A DNA stretch of 29,087 bases from Paracoccaceae bacterium (lineage in GTDB: Bacteria > Pseudomonadota > Alphaproteobacteria > Rhodobacterales > Rhodobacteraceae): NCBI GenBank assembly GCA_007120685.1, contig SKNG01000463.1, positions 1-29,087 on the forward strand, in the 5' to 3' direction. Within the stretch, counting starts at the first letter, position 1, and every line of letters starts with the position of its first letter. Under the pieces are notes generated by a model that was given only the letters and a program-made list of their open reading frames with translations, had not been told where the DNA came from and did no database searches. Below are positions 14,239 through 21,582 of the stretch, one piece after another. Position numbers and translations under genes: made by a program.

Positions 14239-15819
14239 ATGATTGATCGTGACAATCTGGGCGAGCGGCTTTTCATCGGCGGCGGCGGGCCGCAGCAGAA
14301 CGACCCGCAGGAAATGCTGTTGCGTCTGGCCAACCGCCACGGGCTGATCGCCGGGGCCACCGGCACCGGCAAGACCATCACCATGCAGATCATGGCCGAA
14401 GGGTTTTCGCGTGCCGGCGTGCCGGTGTTCCTGACCGATGTGAAGGGCGATGTCGGCGGCATGGCCACGCCCGGCACCGCGCGCGATGCCTTCGCCCGCC
14501 GCGCGGCGACCATCGGGCTGGCGGATGTGGGCTATGCCGCCTGCCCGGTGATCTTCTGGGATCTGTTCGGGCAACAGGGCCATCCGGTGCGCGCCACGGT
14601 GGCCGACATGGGGCCCTTGCTGCTGTCGCGCGTCATGGACCTGACCGAGGCGCAGGAGGGCGTCATCAACATCGCCTTCCGCATATCCGACGAGAACGGC
14701 TGGCCGATCCTGGACCTGAAGGATCTGCGCGCGATCCTGGCCTTCATGGCCGAAAATCGCGCGGAACTGTCGGCGCGCTATGGCAATGTCACCACCGCCT
14801 CGGTCGGCGCCATCCAGCGCCGGCTTCTGGTGCTGGAAAACCAGGGTGCGGACATGTTCCTGGGCGAGCCGGCGCTGAAGATCGACGATCTGATGCGGCA
14901 GGCACCGGACGGGCGCGGCTATGTCAGCATCCTGCATGCCGAGCGGCTGATGAACACGCCCCGGCTTTATGCTACCTTTCTGCTGTGGCTGCTGTCCGAA
15001 CTCTTCGAGCAACTGCCCGAGGTCGGCGACCCGCCGAAGCCGAAGCTGGTGTTCTTCTTCGACGAGGCGCATCTTCTGTTCAACGGCGCCCCGCGCGCGC
15101 TCGTGGAAAAGATCGAACGGGTGGCGCGGCTGATCCGGTCAAAGGGGGTGGGGGTGTATTTCATCACCCAGAACCCCGACGATGTGCCGGACACGGTGCT
15201 GGCGCAGTTGGGCAACCGGGTGCAACACGCGCTGCGCGCCTTCACCGCGCGCGACGCCCAGGCCCTGCGCCGCGCCGCGCAGACCTACCGGCCCAACCCG
15301 CGTTTCGATACCGAGGCCGCGCTGCGCGATGTCGGCGTGGGCGAGGCGGTGACGTCCATGCTGGAAGATCGCGGCGCGCCGGGGATGGTGGAGCGCACGC
15401 TGATCCGGCCGCCGGCCTCGGCCATGGGGCCGATTGCGGATGCGGGGCGGGCGCAGGTCATAGCGTCCTCGCCGGTGGCGGGGGTCTATGACACCGCCAT
15501 CGACCGCGACAGCGCGCATGAGATGCTGGCCCGGCGGGCCGAGGACGCCGCCCGCGCCGCCGAAGCGCCGGCCCCGGCGGCGGCGGAAGAATTTGCCCAG
15601 GCGCGGCGCTACGAGCCGCCGGTGCGGGCCTCCGGCGCGCGGCGGATCGGTGGGGCGGGCGGGGGCGCGCGCACATCGGGGCAAAGGGCGCCGGCCCGGT
15701 CCGCGCGCAGCGACAGCCCGGTGGATGCCTTCGCCAAATCCTTCGCCCGGCAACTGGGCACGCAATCGGGCCGGGCGCTGACCCGGGGCGTGCTGGGCAC
15801 GCTGTTTCGCGGGCGCTGA
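14239..15819 (+). CDS. HerA-like ATPase, DUF853/YjgR family
   Basis: A 526-residue P-loop ATPase of the HerA/FtsK-related YjgR (DUF853) family. Walker A is GATGTGKT at residues 39-46 (Lys45), preceded by the N-terminal ANRHGLIA strand; FLTDVKGDVGGMATPG follows; Walker B is KLVFFFDEAHLLF (Asp275, Glu276); a RLIRSKGVGVYFITQNPDDVP sensor segment comes next. The last about 90 residues are Ala/Arg-rich and probably disordered, ending in SPVDAFAKSFARQLGTQSGRAL. These proteins are annotated as helicase-like, but the cellular role is not established. The ATG at 14239 has AGGGG five bases upstream; an ATG at 14206 in phase would add only Gly/Arg residues. The next gene starts nine bases after its stop. 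Confidence 0.9.
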   Translation: MIDRDNLGERLFIGGGGPQQNDPQEMLLRLANRHGLIAGATGTGKTITMQIMAEGFSRAGVPVFLTDVKGDVGGMATPGTARDAFARRAATIGLADVGYAACPVIFWDLFGQQGHPVRATVADMGPLLLSRVMDLTEAQEGVINIAFRISDENGWPILDLKDLRAILAFMAENRAELSARYGNVTTASVGAIQRRLLVLENQGADMFLGEPALKIDDLMRQAPDGRGYVSILHAERLMNTPRLYATFLLWLLSELFEQLPEVGDPPKPKLVFFFDEAHLLFNGAPRALVEKIERVARLIRSKGVGVYFITQNPDDVPDTVLAQLGNRVQHALRAFTARDAQALRRAAQTYRPNPRFDTEAALRDVGVGEAVTSMLEDRGAPGMVERTLIRPPASAMGPIADAGRAQVIASSPVAGVYDTAIDRDSAHEMLARRAEDAARAAEAPAPAAAEEFAQARRYEPPVRASGARRIGGAGGGARTSGQRAPARSARSDSPVDAFAKSFARQLGTQSGRALTRGVLGTLFRGR

Positions 15820-15828
15820 CGGGGCCGC

Positions 15829-16596
15829 ATGGCAGCACCGGCAGATACACCGCCGGCGGCGGGGCTGGAGGCAGAGATCGCGCGCCGGGTGCAGGGCATG
15901 CAGCAGGCGCGGGGCCAGCAGGCGCGGGTGGTTGCCTTCACGCATGACGGGCGGCGGCTGTGGCTGAAGCGGGCCGAGACCCGGTTGCCCTGGCGCCAGC
16001 GGCTGCAGAAGGGTGACCCGGCCCGCGCGCTGCGCGCCGATATCGAGGGGCTGCGCTTCATGGCGCGCCACGGGCTGCCGGCGCCGGAAATCCTGTCATC
16101 CGGGCCGGGGGCGCTGGTGATCGCCGATGCGGGCGTCCCGCTCTACAGGCTGTTTCAGCCGGGCGCGTCGGGCGCGGAAGAGCAGGCAGCAGCGCTGGTC
16201 TCGGTCATGCAGGCGCTGGCGGCGCTGCACGCGGCTGGCGGGCGGCACGGGCGGCCGAAGCTGCGCGACATCTGCTGGGACGGCGCCCAGGCGCGGCTTA
16301 TCGATTTCGAACGCTTCCGCGCCCCGGCGCGGCCGCGCGACATGGCGCTGGACTGGTTGATGCTACTGCATTCGCTGCTGGAGGAAGAGCGCGCGGCAAC
16401 GCCGCTTTTCGTTCAGGCGGCACAGGTCTGGCTGGACAGGGCACCCGCCCCGGCCATCGGCGCGGCACGGCGGCAGGTGCGGCTGTTGCGCCTGCTTGCC
16501 CCTTCGCTGCGGCCGCTGGCGCGCAGGCGGCCGGAAAACAAGGAAATCATGGCGCTGCTGGCCTTGCCCGGCGCGTTGAGCGGTGTTCTGACGTGA
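15829..16596 (+). CDS. Small kinase-like protein (BUD32/LPS-kinase-like fold)
   Basis: A 255-residue protein with a reduced protein-kinase-like fold. RRLWLKRAETRLPW carries a candidate ATP-binding lysine in the N-lobe, GALVIADAG resembles the hinge, KLRDICWDGAQARLIDFERF corresponds to the catalytic loop plus the metal-binding DFE/DFG equivalent, and DMALDWLMLLHSLL follows as in RIO/BUD32 and LPS heptose kinase families. The usual HxD is changed to LRD, so catalysis is likely but altered relative to classical kinases. Nine bases separate it from the ATPase gene and both run the same way, so they are probably co-transcribed. The substrate may be a lipid A/core sugar or a protein; the sequence does not decide this. 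Confidence 0.7.
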   Translation: MAAPADTPPAAGLEAEIARRVQGMQQARGQQARVVAFTHDGRRLWLKRAETRLPWRQRLQKGDPARALRADIEGLRFMARHGLPAPEILSSGPGALVIADAGVPLYRLFQPGASGAEEQAAALVSVMQALAALHAAGGRHGRPKLRDICWDGAQARLIDFERFRAPARPRDMALDWLMLLHSLLEEERAATPLFVQAAQVWLDRAPAPAIGAARRQVRLLRLLAPSLRPLARRRPENKEIMALLALPGALSGVLT

Positions 16597-16640
16597 CGGC
16601 CGCGGGTGGGGCGTGGGGCGCGGGGCGCGTCCCGCTGCGA

Positions 16641-17039
16641 TCACTCGGCCGGTTTCTTTTCCGCCTGGGCGCAGAACATGTCATAGACCAGCGCGATGGT
16701 CCGGGCCACGCGCTGGTCACCCAGTGAATAATACATCGCCTTGCCCTCGCGCCGGCACTGCACCAGCCCTTCCAGCCGCAGCCGCGCCAGTTGCTGGCTG
16801 ACCGCCGCCTGGCGCGACCCCAGAAGCTGCTCCAGCTCCGTCACCGTCTTTTCGCCCGAGGACAGGAAACACAGGATCATCAGCCGCCCTTCATGCGCCA
16901 GCGCCTTCAGGAAGGCGGCGGCATGCTGGGCCTGCTGGATCATGTCATCGGCCGGCACCGCGGTGCATGAAGAGCCGCCCTGATCGGCCTGGGCATCGGG
17001 GCGGGGCGTGGTGGTCTCAAGCTCGGCGTGAAGGGCCAT
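16641..17039 (-). CDS. sqrR: SqrR/BigR-type ArsR-family (per)sulfide-responsive repressor
   Basis: A 132-residue ArsR-fold repressor: helix-turn-helix TVTELEQLLGSRQAAVSQQLARLRLEGLV followed by the wing CRREGKAMYYSLGD. Four cysteines are present at 25, 57, 95 and 123. Cys25, Cys57 and Cys123 have exactly the spacing of Cys9, Cys41 and Cys107 of Rhodobacter capsulatus SqrR (constant offset of 16), where 41 and 107 form the tetrasulfide bridge that releases DNA. It should therefore sense reactive sulfur and derepress sulfide-oxidation genes. No sulfide:quinone reductase or persulfide dioxygenase gene lies in this window, so its targets are elsewhere. A promoter containing an ATTC-N8-GAAT dyad lies 120-150 bp upstream, suggesting autoregulation. 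It converges with the kinase-like gene. Confidence 0.87.
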   Translation of the reverse strand: MALHAELETTTPRPDAQADQGGSSCTAVPADDMIQQAQHAAAFLKALAHEGRLMILCFLSSGEKTVTELEQLLGSRQAAVSQQLARLRLEGLVQCRREGKAMYYSLGDQRVARTIALVYDMFCAQAEKKPAE

Positions 17040-17159
17040 CGGCGGTGTCTCCGGTTGGCGCGGCGATGAAGGCTTGGCCGCTGGTTTCCGCTACAACGAT
17101 CCGCAGCGCAGCTGGGGCGAGAAGCCACGGGGGCGAAACGCCATACTATCCGCTGTGTT

Positions 17160-17188
17160 AGTCTATCATTCAGCGATTTGAATGTAAA
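17160..17188 (-). promoter_or_regulatory. Candidate sqrR promoter with embedded operator
   Basis: On the minus strand, TTTACA (17188-17183) and TAGACT (17165-17160) are separated by exactly 17 bases, a good sigma-70 arrangement. Between them lies the dyad ATTC-AGCGATTT-GAAT (17168-17183), which agrees with the ATTC-N8-GAAT site I recall for SqrR. A repressor bound here would cover the spacer and part of the -35, so SqrR probably represses its own gene. The predicted start leaves a leader of about 115 bases. Confidence 0.65.
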
Positions 17189-17271
17189 CTAGGGGCTATC
17201 GCCGGCCGGATCAAGGGGATTGCCTGCCGCAGGCGCCATCACAGCGCGGCATCGGCGCCGTCTGCCCAACA

Positions 17272-17305
17272 AAACGGCGCGCCAGCCATGCCAGGCGCGC
17301 CGTTT
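17272..17305 (-). terminator. Terminator of the rpsF-rpsR-rplI operon
   Basis: Perfect 12-bp arms (17272-17283 and 17294-17305, core CGGCGCGCC) enclose a 10-base loop, 73 bp after the rplI stop. Read on the minus strand the hairpin ends in GTTTTG, a short T-tract. This is the best intrinsic terminator of the window. Confidence 0.82.
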
Positions 17306-17378
17306 CACACTTCGTTGCCGGCAAGGCGGGGCAGGGCGGCTGCGCGCCGGCGGCCCGCCTCCAGCCCGCCGCCCGGCG

Positions 17379-17963
17379 TTACTGTTCGATCTCGGGCTGA
17401 TCCTCGCTGGCGCCGCCCAGATCGTCGAACAGCTCGGCGATCTCGAACTCCGCCGCGGCCTCTTCCTCGGCGGCCAGTTCCTGGATCGACTTGCCCGAGG
17501 CCTGCAGCGCCGCTTCCTCGGCCGAGCGGGCGACGTTGATGCTGACCGTCGCCTCGACCTCGGGGTGCAGCACCACCATCACCTCATGCAGGCCCAGCGT
17601 CTTCACCGGGCCGGTCAGCACCACCTGCCGCTTGTCGACCGAAAAGCCGGCCGCAATCAGGGCGTCGGCGATATCGCGCGGCGTGACCGAGCCGTAAAGC
17701 GCGCCCCCGTCCGAGGCCGAGCGGATGATGACATGGCTGGTGCCGTCCAGCTTGTCGCCCAGCGCCTGGGCTTCCTTGCGGGTTTCCAGGTTGCGGGCTT
17801 CCAGTTGCGCCTTCTGTTCCTCGAAGGCGGCCTTGTTGGCTTCGGTGGCGCGCAGCGCCTTGCCCTGGGGCAGCAGGAAGTTGCGGGCATAGCCCTGCTT
17901 GACCTTCACCACATCGCCCATCTGGCCCAGCTTGGCGACCCGTTCCAAAAGAATGACGTCCAT
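17379..17963 (-). CDS. rplI: Ribosomal protein bL9
   Basis: A 194-residue bL9 of the large ribosomal subunit. The N-terminal rRNA-binding domain is complete (MDVILLERVAKLGQMGDVVKVKQGYARNFLLPQGKALRAT), followed by the long connecting helix (AAFEEQKAQLEARNLETRKEAQ) and the C-terminal domain (ASDGGALYGSVTPRDIADAL, KTLGLHEVMVVLHPEVEATVSINV). It is about 45 residues longer than the E. coli protein because of an acidic Ala/Glu-rich tail, common in alphaproteobacteria. AGGAG precedes the start. It lies 12 bp after rpsR and is the last gene before the terminator. Confidence 0.97.
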   Translation of the reverse strand: MDVILLERVAKLGQMGDVVKVKQGYARNFLLPQGKALRATEANKAAFEEQKAQLEARNLETRKEAQALGDKLDGTSHVIIRSASDGGALYGSVTPRDIADALIAAGFSVDKRQVVLTGPVKTLGLHEVMVVLHPEVEATVSINVARSAEEAALQASGKSIQELAAEEEAAAEFEIAELFDDLGGASEDQPEIEQ

Positions 17964-17975
17964 GATCGGGGCTCC

Positions 17976-18203
17976 TTACTTCACGGCATAGGGCAGAAGC
18001 GCCAGGAAACGGCCACGCTTGATGGCGCGCGCCAGTTCCCGCTGCTTCTTTGCCGAGACGGCGGTGATGCGCGACGGCACGATCTTGCCGCGCTCGGAAA
18101 TGTAGCGCTGCAAGAGGCGCACATCCTTGTAGTCGATGGCGGGTGCATTGTCGCCCGAGAAGGGGCAGACCTTGCGGCGGCGGAAAAACGGTTTCGTGGC
18201 CAT
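17976..18203 (-). CDS. rpsR: Ribosomal protein bS18
   Basis: A 75-residue bS18 of the small subunit platform, where it binds 16S rRNA as a heterodimer with bS6. It has the family hallmarks: a basic N-terminus with FRRRKVCPFSG, IDYKDVRLLQRYISERGKIVPSRITAVSAKKQRELARAIKRGRFLALLPY. Length is standard. GAGG precedes the ATG. It is 17 bp after rpsF and 12 bp before rplI, the usual rpsF-rpsR-rplI order. Confidence 0.98.
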   Translation of the reverse strand: MATKPFFRRRKVCPFSGDNAPAIDYKDVRLLQRYISERGKIVPSRITAVSAKKQRELARAIKRGRFLALLPYAVK

Positions 18204-18220
18204 GATGTCTTTCCTCTCGC

Positions 18221-18577
18221 TTACCGGCGCCGATCGCCGCGGTCGCCGCGTTCGTCGCGCTTCTGCATCTGCACCGAGGGGCCGTCCTCATGCGCCTCGA
18301 CCTTGACGGTCAGCACGCGCATCACGTCGTCATGCAGCCGTGCCAGGCGCTCCATTTCCTGCACCGCCGGGGCCGGGGCATCGGTGCGCAGGAAGGCATA
18401 ATGGCCCTTGCGGTTCTTGTTGATCTTGTAGGCGAGCGTCTTCAGGCCCCAGTATTCGGTGCCGACGACCTTGCCGCCGTTGTCGGAAAGCACGGCCGAG
18501 AAATGCTCGACCAGCCCTTCGGCCTGCGCATTGGAAAGATCCTGACGCGCGATCATGACATGCTCGTAAAGCGGCAT
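18221..18577 (-). CDS. rpsF: Ribosomal protein bS6
   Basis: A 118-residue bS6, the partner of bS18 on the small-subunit platform. The ferredoxin-like core is plain: MPLYEHVMIARQDLSNAQAEGLVEHF, GGKVVGTEYWGLKTLAYKINKNRKGHYAFLRTDAP and DDVMRVLTVKVEAHEDGPS, followed by a charged Arg/Asp-rich tail. The reading frame is open far upstream, but MPLYEH is the conserved N-terminus and GGAG lies eight bases before this ATG, so 18577 is the start. The leader contains a long hairpin that may be an S6:S18 autoregulatory site. Confidence 0.97.
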   Translation of the reverse strand: MPLYEHVMIARQDLSNAQAEGLVEHFSAVLSDNGGKVVGTEYWGLKTLAYKINKNRKGHYAFLRTDAPAPAVQEMERLARLHDDVMRVLTVKVEAHEDGPSVQMQKRDERGDRGDRRR

Positions 18578-18597
18578 GCTGTCTCCAGTCCTGTCTG

Positions 18598-18656
18598 GGC
18601 GCGTGTCAAAGGGTGGCCGGTTTGCCTGCCGCTGGCCACCCACGAGGGAACGCGCC
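18598..18656 (-). promoter_or_regulatory. Structured rpsF leader, candidate S6:S18 regulatory hairpin
   Basis: In the 5' leader, 20 bases before the rpsF start codon, the RNA can fold into two stacked stems: GGCGCGT/ACGCGCC (outer, 7 bp) and GGGTGGCC/GGCCACCC (inner, 8 bp), with an asymmetric internal loop (8 and 6 bases) and a CCG next to the inner stem. Leaders of rpsF operons in many bacteria carry an S6:S18-binding hairpin that resembles the 16S site and mediates autoregulation. Position and shape fit; the exact consensus was not checked. Confidence 0.55.
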
Positions 18657-18779
18657 GGATCAAGGGATTGCGACAGGTGGCGTGCCAATACACCGCTTCC
18701 GCCCCATGGTGCAAGGGGCATCGCCGACGCGCTTGATCGCGCGCACCGGCAAAGTGTTGCGCATGCAACGGCCGCCGGA

Positions 18780-18808
18780 TTGAGGGAAGGCGGCGATTCT
18801 GGTATCCT
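18780..18808 (+). promoter_or_regulatory. Candidate cfa promoter
   Basis: TTGAGG (18780-18785) and TATCCT (18803-18808) are 17 bases apart, with TG one base before the -10 (extended -10), 43 bases upstream of the cfa ATG. Each hexamer matches the sigma-70 consensus at four positions. The R. sphaeroides sigma-E type sequence known for some cfa genes is not apparent. Confidence 0.45.
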
Positions 18809-18851
18809 CAAGCGTTGCGTCGTTTCGGTCTGCCATGGAACGAGGCCCGGA

Positions 18852-20078
18852 ATGTGGAACAGGCTCTTCGACAGATTTCTGCGCCGCTTCGTGCGACACG
18901 GCACCCTGCAGATCACCTATCCGGATGGTTCCAGCCGCCGCTTCGGCAGCGGCCCGCCCGAAGTAGGCGTGACCATCCGTGACCCCGCGCTGATGCGCCG
19001 GCTGATGGTCAACCCGGCCCTGGCGGTGGGCGAGGGTTATACGGATGGCACCCTGACCATCGAGGGCGATGACCTGCGCGGGCTTCTGGAACTGGGTCTG
19101 CGCAACCAGCAGCATGGGCCGGCGGGGTTGATGCAGGGACTGGCCCAGGCAATGCGCAACGCCGGGCGGCGGCTGGCGCAGTTCAACCCGGCCGGGCGCG
19201 CGCGGCGCAACGTGGCGCATCACTACGACCTTTCGGGCGCGCTCTATGATCTGTTCCTGGACCAGGACCGCCAGTATTCCTGCGCCTATTTCGCCGATCC
19301 GGACATGACGCTGGAGGAAGCGCAGGCGGCAAAGAAAGCGCATATCGCGGCAAAGCTGCGGCTGCAGCCCGGCATGCGGGTGCTGGATATCGGCTGCGGC
19401 TGGGGGGGCATGGCGCTGACGCTGGCGCGCGATCACGGCGCGCAGGTCACCGCGATCACGCTGTCGGAGGAACAACTGGACGTGGCCAGGGCGCGGGCGC
19501 AGAACGCGGGGCTGGATGGGCGGGTGCGGTTCGAACTGATGGATTACCGGGCACTGGCGGGGCGCTTCGACCGGATCGTCTCGGTGGGGATGTTCGAACA
19601 TGTCGGTGTACCGCATTACCGGCGCTATTTCGGCTGCATCCGGGACCGCCTGACCGACGATGGCGTGGCGCTGATCCACACTATCGGGCGGGTGTCGCCG
19701 CCGGGGTCCACAAACCCTTGGATCGCGAAGTACATCTTTCCGGGCGGCTATGTTCCGGCGCTTTCAGAGGTGATGGCGGCGGTGGAGAAAGAAGCGCTCT
19801 GGCCCTGCGATATCGAGGTCTGGCGGCTGCATTACGCCGAAACGCTGCGCCATTGGCACGACCGGTTCATGGTCAACGTCGACCGTGCGCGGGCGCTTTA
19901 TGATGAGCGTTTCTGCCGGATGTGGCGTTTCTATCTGGTCGGGGCGGAACAGACCTTCCGATTTGCCGGCCAGACGGTTTTTCAGCTGCAACTGGCGCGG
20001 CAGCGCGATGCGGTGCCGCTGACGCGGGATTATCTGTACCCGGCCGCAAGCGGTGATCTGTTGCGCGCGGCAGAGTGA
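18852..20078 (+). CDS. cfa: Cyclopropane-fatty-acyl-phospholipid synthase
   Basis: A 408-residue CFA synthase, which adds a methylene group from S-adenosylmethionine across the double bond of unsaturated acyl chains in membrane phospholipids. The N-terminal lipid-binding region (GYTDGTLTIEGDDLRGLLEL) leads into NVAHHYDLSGALYDLFLD and YSCAYFADPDMTLEEAQ, the SAM motif VLDIGCGWGGMALTLA (177-192), ITLSEEQLDVAR, SVGMFEHVGVPHYRRYF and the C-terminal HYAETLRHWHDRF, all conserved in the family. The size fits E. coli Cfa (382). The ATG at 18852 with GAGG ten bases upstream is chosen; the frame is open further upstream without homologous sequence. The gene is divergent from rpsF and convergent with the Cys/Met enzyme gene. 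Confidence 0.95.
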   Translation: MWNRLFDRFLRRFVRHGTLQITYPDGSSRRFGSGPPEVGVTIRDPALMRRLMVNPALAVGEGYTDGTLTIEGDDLRGLLELGLRNQQHGPAGLMQGLAQAMRNAGRRLAQFNPAGRARRNVAHHYDLSGALYDLFLDQDRQYSCAYFADPDMTLEEAQAAKKAHIAAKLRLQPGMRVLDIGCGWGGMALTLARDHGAQVTAITLSEEQLDVARARAQNAGLDGRVRFELMDYRALAGRFDRIVSVGMFEHVGVPHYRRYFGCIRDRLTDDGVALIHTIGRVSPPGSTNPWIAKYIFPGGYVPALSEVMAAVEKEALWPCDIEVWRLHYAETLRHWHDRFMVNVDRARALYDERFCRMWRFYLVGAEQTFRFAGQTVFQLQLARQRDAVPLTRDYLYPAASGDLLRAAE

Positions 20079-20104
20079 TTGATCACCGGCTGCCGCTGCG
20101 CACC

Positions 20105-20152
20105 AAATCCCTTGCAACAAGGGATTTGCAAAATTGTTTCTTCAACAATTTT
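20105..20152. repeat. Paired palindromes, copy E (48-bp type)
   Basis: Two hairpins, each of perfect 9-bp arms and a 5-base loop (20105-20127 with loop GCAAC; 20130-20152 with loop TCTTC), are separated by GC, exactly the geometry of 11428-11475. Here the arms are AT-rich (AAATCCCTT and AAAATTGTT), unlike the other copies and unlike the genome. The site lies between the convergent ends of cfa (20078) and the Cys/Met enzyme gene (20165) and is well placed as a bidirectional terminator; the second hairpin ends in TTTT on + and its complement on -. Confidence 0.9.
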
Positions 20153-20164
20153 GGTTGCGCCTGA

Positions 20165-21358
20165 TCATGCCGTTGCGGCCTCGATCGCCTTGGCGAATTC
20201 CGCCTTCAGCGTGTCGATATCCTCCACCCCCACCGAGACCCGGAAGAAACCTTCGGTGATACCTAGCGCAAGCCGTGCATCCTCGCCCATCCCGCGGTGC
20301 GAACTAGACGCCGGGTGCGACAGCGTGGTGCCGATATCGCCCAGCGTTGGGGCGAAGGCGATTCGCGGCGCGGCGCCGGTCAGCGCATTGGCCGCCGCCC
20401 GCCCGCCCTCGATCTCGAAGCTCAGCATATGCCCGCCCCGCGCGCCCAAGAGCGCCACGGCGCGGTTGTGGTCGGGGTGGTCGGGCCGCGTCGGATAGAG
20501 CACGCGGCGCACACCCTGCAGCCCCGCCAGGTGATCGGCCAGCATCGCCGCATTCGCTTCGGCCCGGTCGTAACGCAATTCGAAACTGTATAGCCCGCGT
20601 TCGGCCAGCCAGCAGTCAAAGGGGCTTGGCGTCATGCCGGTGGTGACCGCGAAATCGTAGATCGCACGGCGTACTTCCGGATCACGCGCCGCAACATAGC
20701 CCAGCGTAGCGTCGGAATGGCCCGCCAGGATCTTGGTCACCGAATGGATCACGATATCGGCGCCATGCTCGAAGGCCCGGATGCCGCGCGGTGTGGTGAA
20801 GGTATTGTCCACCGCCAGCAGGATGCCGCGCGCCCGCGCCATCGCCGCGATCGCGGCCAGGTCCGCCACCCGCAGCGTCGGGTTCGACACCACCTCGATC
20901 AGGATCATCCGTGTCTCGGGCCGGATCGCGGCCTCGAAGGCCGCCGCATCGGTCGGATCGGCCAGCCCTGTGGCGATGCCGAAGCGCGCCAGATCCTGGT
21001 TCATCAGCCGCAGCGACCGGCCATAAAGCTGATCGCCCCCCAACACGTGATCGCCCGCGCGCAGCACCCCCATCAGCGCCGCCGTCACCGCCGCCATGCC
21101 CGAGCCTGTGATCAGCCCCCGCCCCGCCGTTTCCGGCACCTCTTCCAGCGCGTCGATCCTTGCGGCCAGCACATCGGCATTCGGATGCCCTTCGCGCGCA
21201 TAGGTGTAGCCAGGCGCAGTGCCGCCATATTGCGCATCCAGCGTATCGGGGTCGGGCGAGGCATAGACGACCGAGGGCTGGATCGGCGTGCCCAGCGGGC
21301 GCGAGGCGCTGTCGGGCCAGGGAACGGGGCGCATCAGGCTGGTGGGGCGGTCGGACAT
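20165..21358 (-). CDS. Cys/Met-metabolism PLP-dependent enzyme
   Basis: A 397-residue enzyme of the cystathionine gamma-synthase / methionine gamma-lyase family, which makes, breaks or exchanges C-S bonds at the gamma carbon. Motifs: YTYAREGHPNADVLAARIDALE near residue 51-72 (PLP-phosphate contact from the neighbouring subunit), GSGMAAVTAALM, GDQLYGRSLRLM, EVVSNPTLRVADLAAIA, LAVDNTFTTP, and the PLP lysine Lys209 in HSVTKILAGHSDATLG; the C-terminal APTLGDIGTTLSHPASSSH segment binds the substrate carboxylate. Whether it is a synthase or lyase is not decided by these motifs. It is divergent from the MmgE/PrpD gene and convergent with cfa. Confidence 0.9.
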   Translation of the reverse strand: MSDRPTSLMRPVPWPDSASRPLGTPIQPSVVYASPDPDTLDAQYGGTAPGYTYAREGHPNADVLAARIDALEEVPETAGRGLITGSGMAAVTAALMGVLRAGDHVLGGDQLYGRSLRLMNQDLARFGIATGLADPTDAAAFEAAIRPETRMILIEVVSNPTLRVADLAAIAAMARARGILLAVDNTFTTPRGIRAFEHGADIVIHSVTKILAGHSDATLGYVAARDPEVRRAIYDFAVTTGMTPSPFDCWLAERGLYSFELRYDRAEANAAMLADHLAGLQGVRRVLYPTRPDHPDHNRAVALLGARGGHMLSFEIEGGRAAANALTGAAPRIAFAPTLGDIGTTLSHPASSSHRGMGEDARLALGITEGFFRVSVGVEDIDTLKAEFAKAIEAATA

Positions 21359-21556
21359 CGGGCCTCGGGGGTGGAGCGGCGGGCATGCGCTGCGCCGGGA
21401 ATACCGGGTGCTGCGCGGCGGCGGATGGCGCGTTATCTGGCATGGCCGGGCGGCCTGCGCAAGCCAGTCCCGCCCCGGTCCCGCCCCGGAAACACCCTGC
21501 GCCTACCGCGCCGCCTGTTGCCTTTTGTGTCCCGAACCGGGCATTCTGACCGCTGG

Positions 21557-21574
21557 TATGATCCGGAAAGGGAG
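21557..21574 (+). promoter_or_regulatory. Possible extended -10 and ribosome-binding site of the PrpD-like gene
   Basis: TATGAT (21557-21562) with TG one base before it forms an extended -10; no good -35 is visible. GGGAG (21570-21574) is the likely ribosome-binding site for the ATG at 21583. The leader would be very short, so the promoter call is tentative. Confidence 0.35.
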
Positions 21575-21582
21575 CAACCTGG

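Noticed and set aside
18578..18916. Upstream extension of rpsF
   Set aside because: bS6 begins with MPLYEH and a good Shine-Dalgarno precedes that ATG; the upstream part includes the structured leader and the cfa promoter region.
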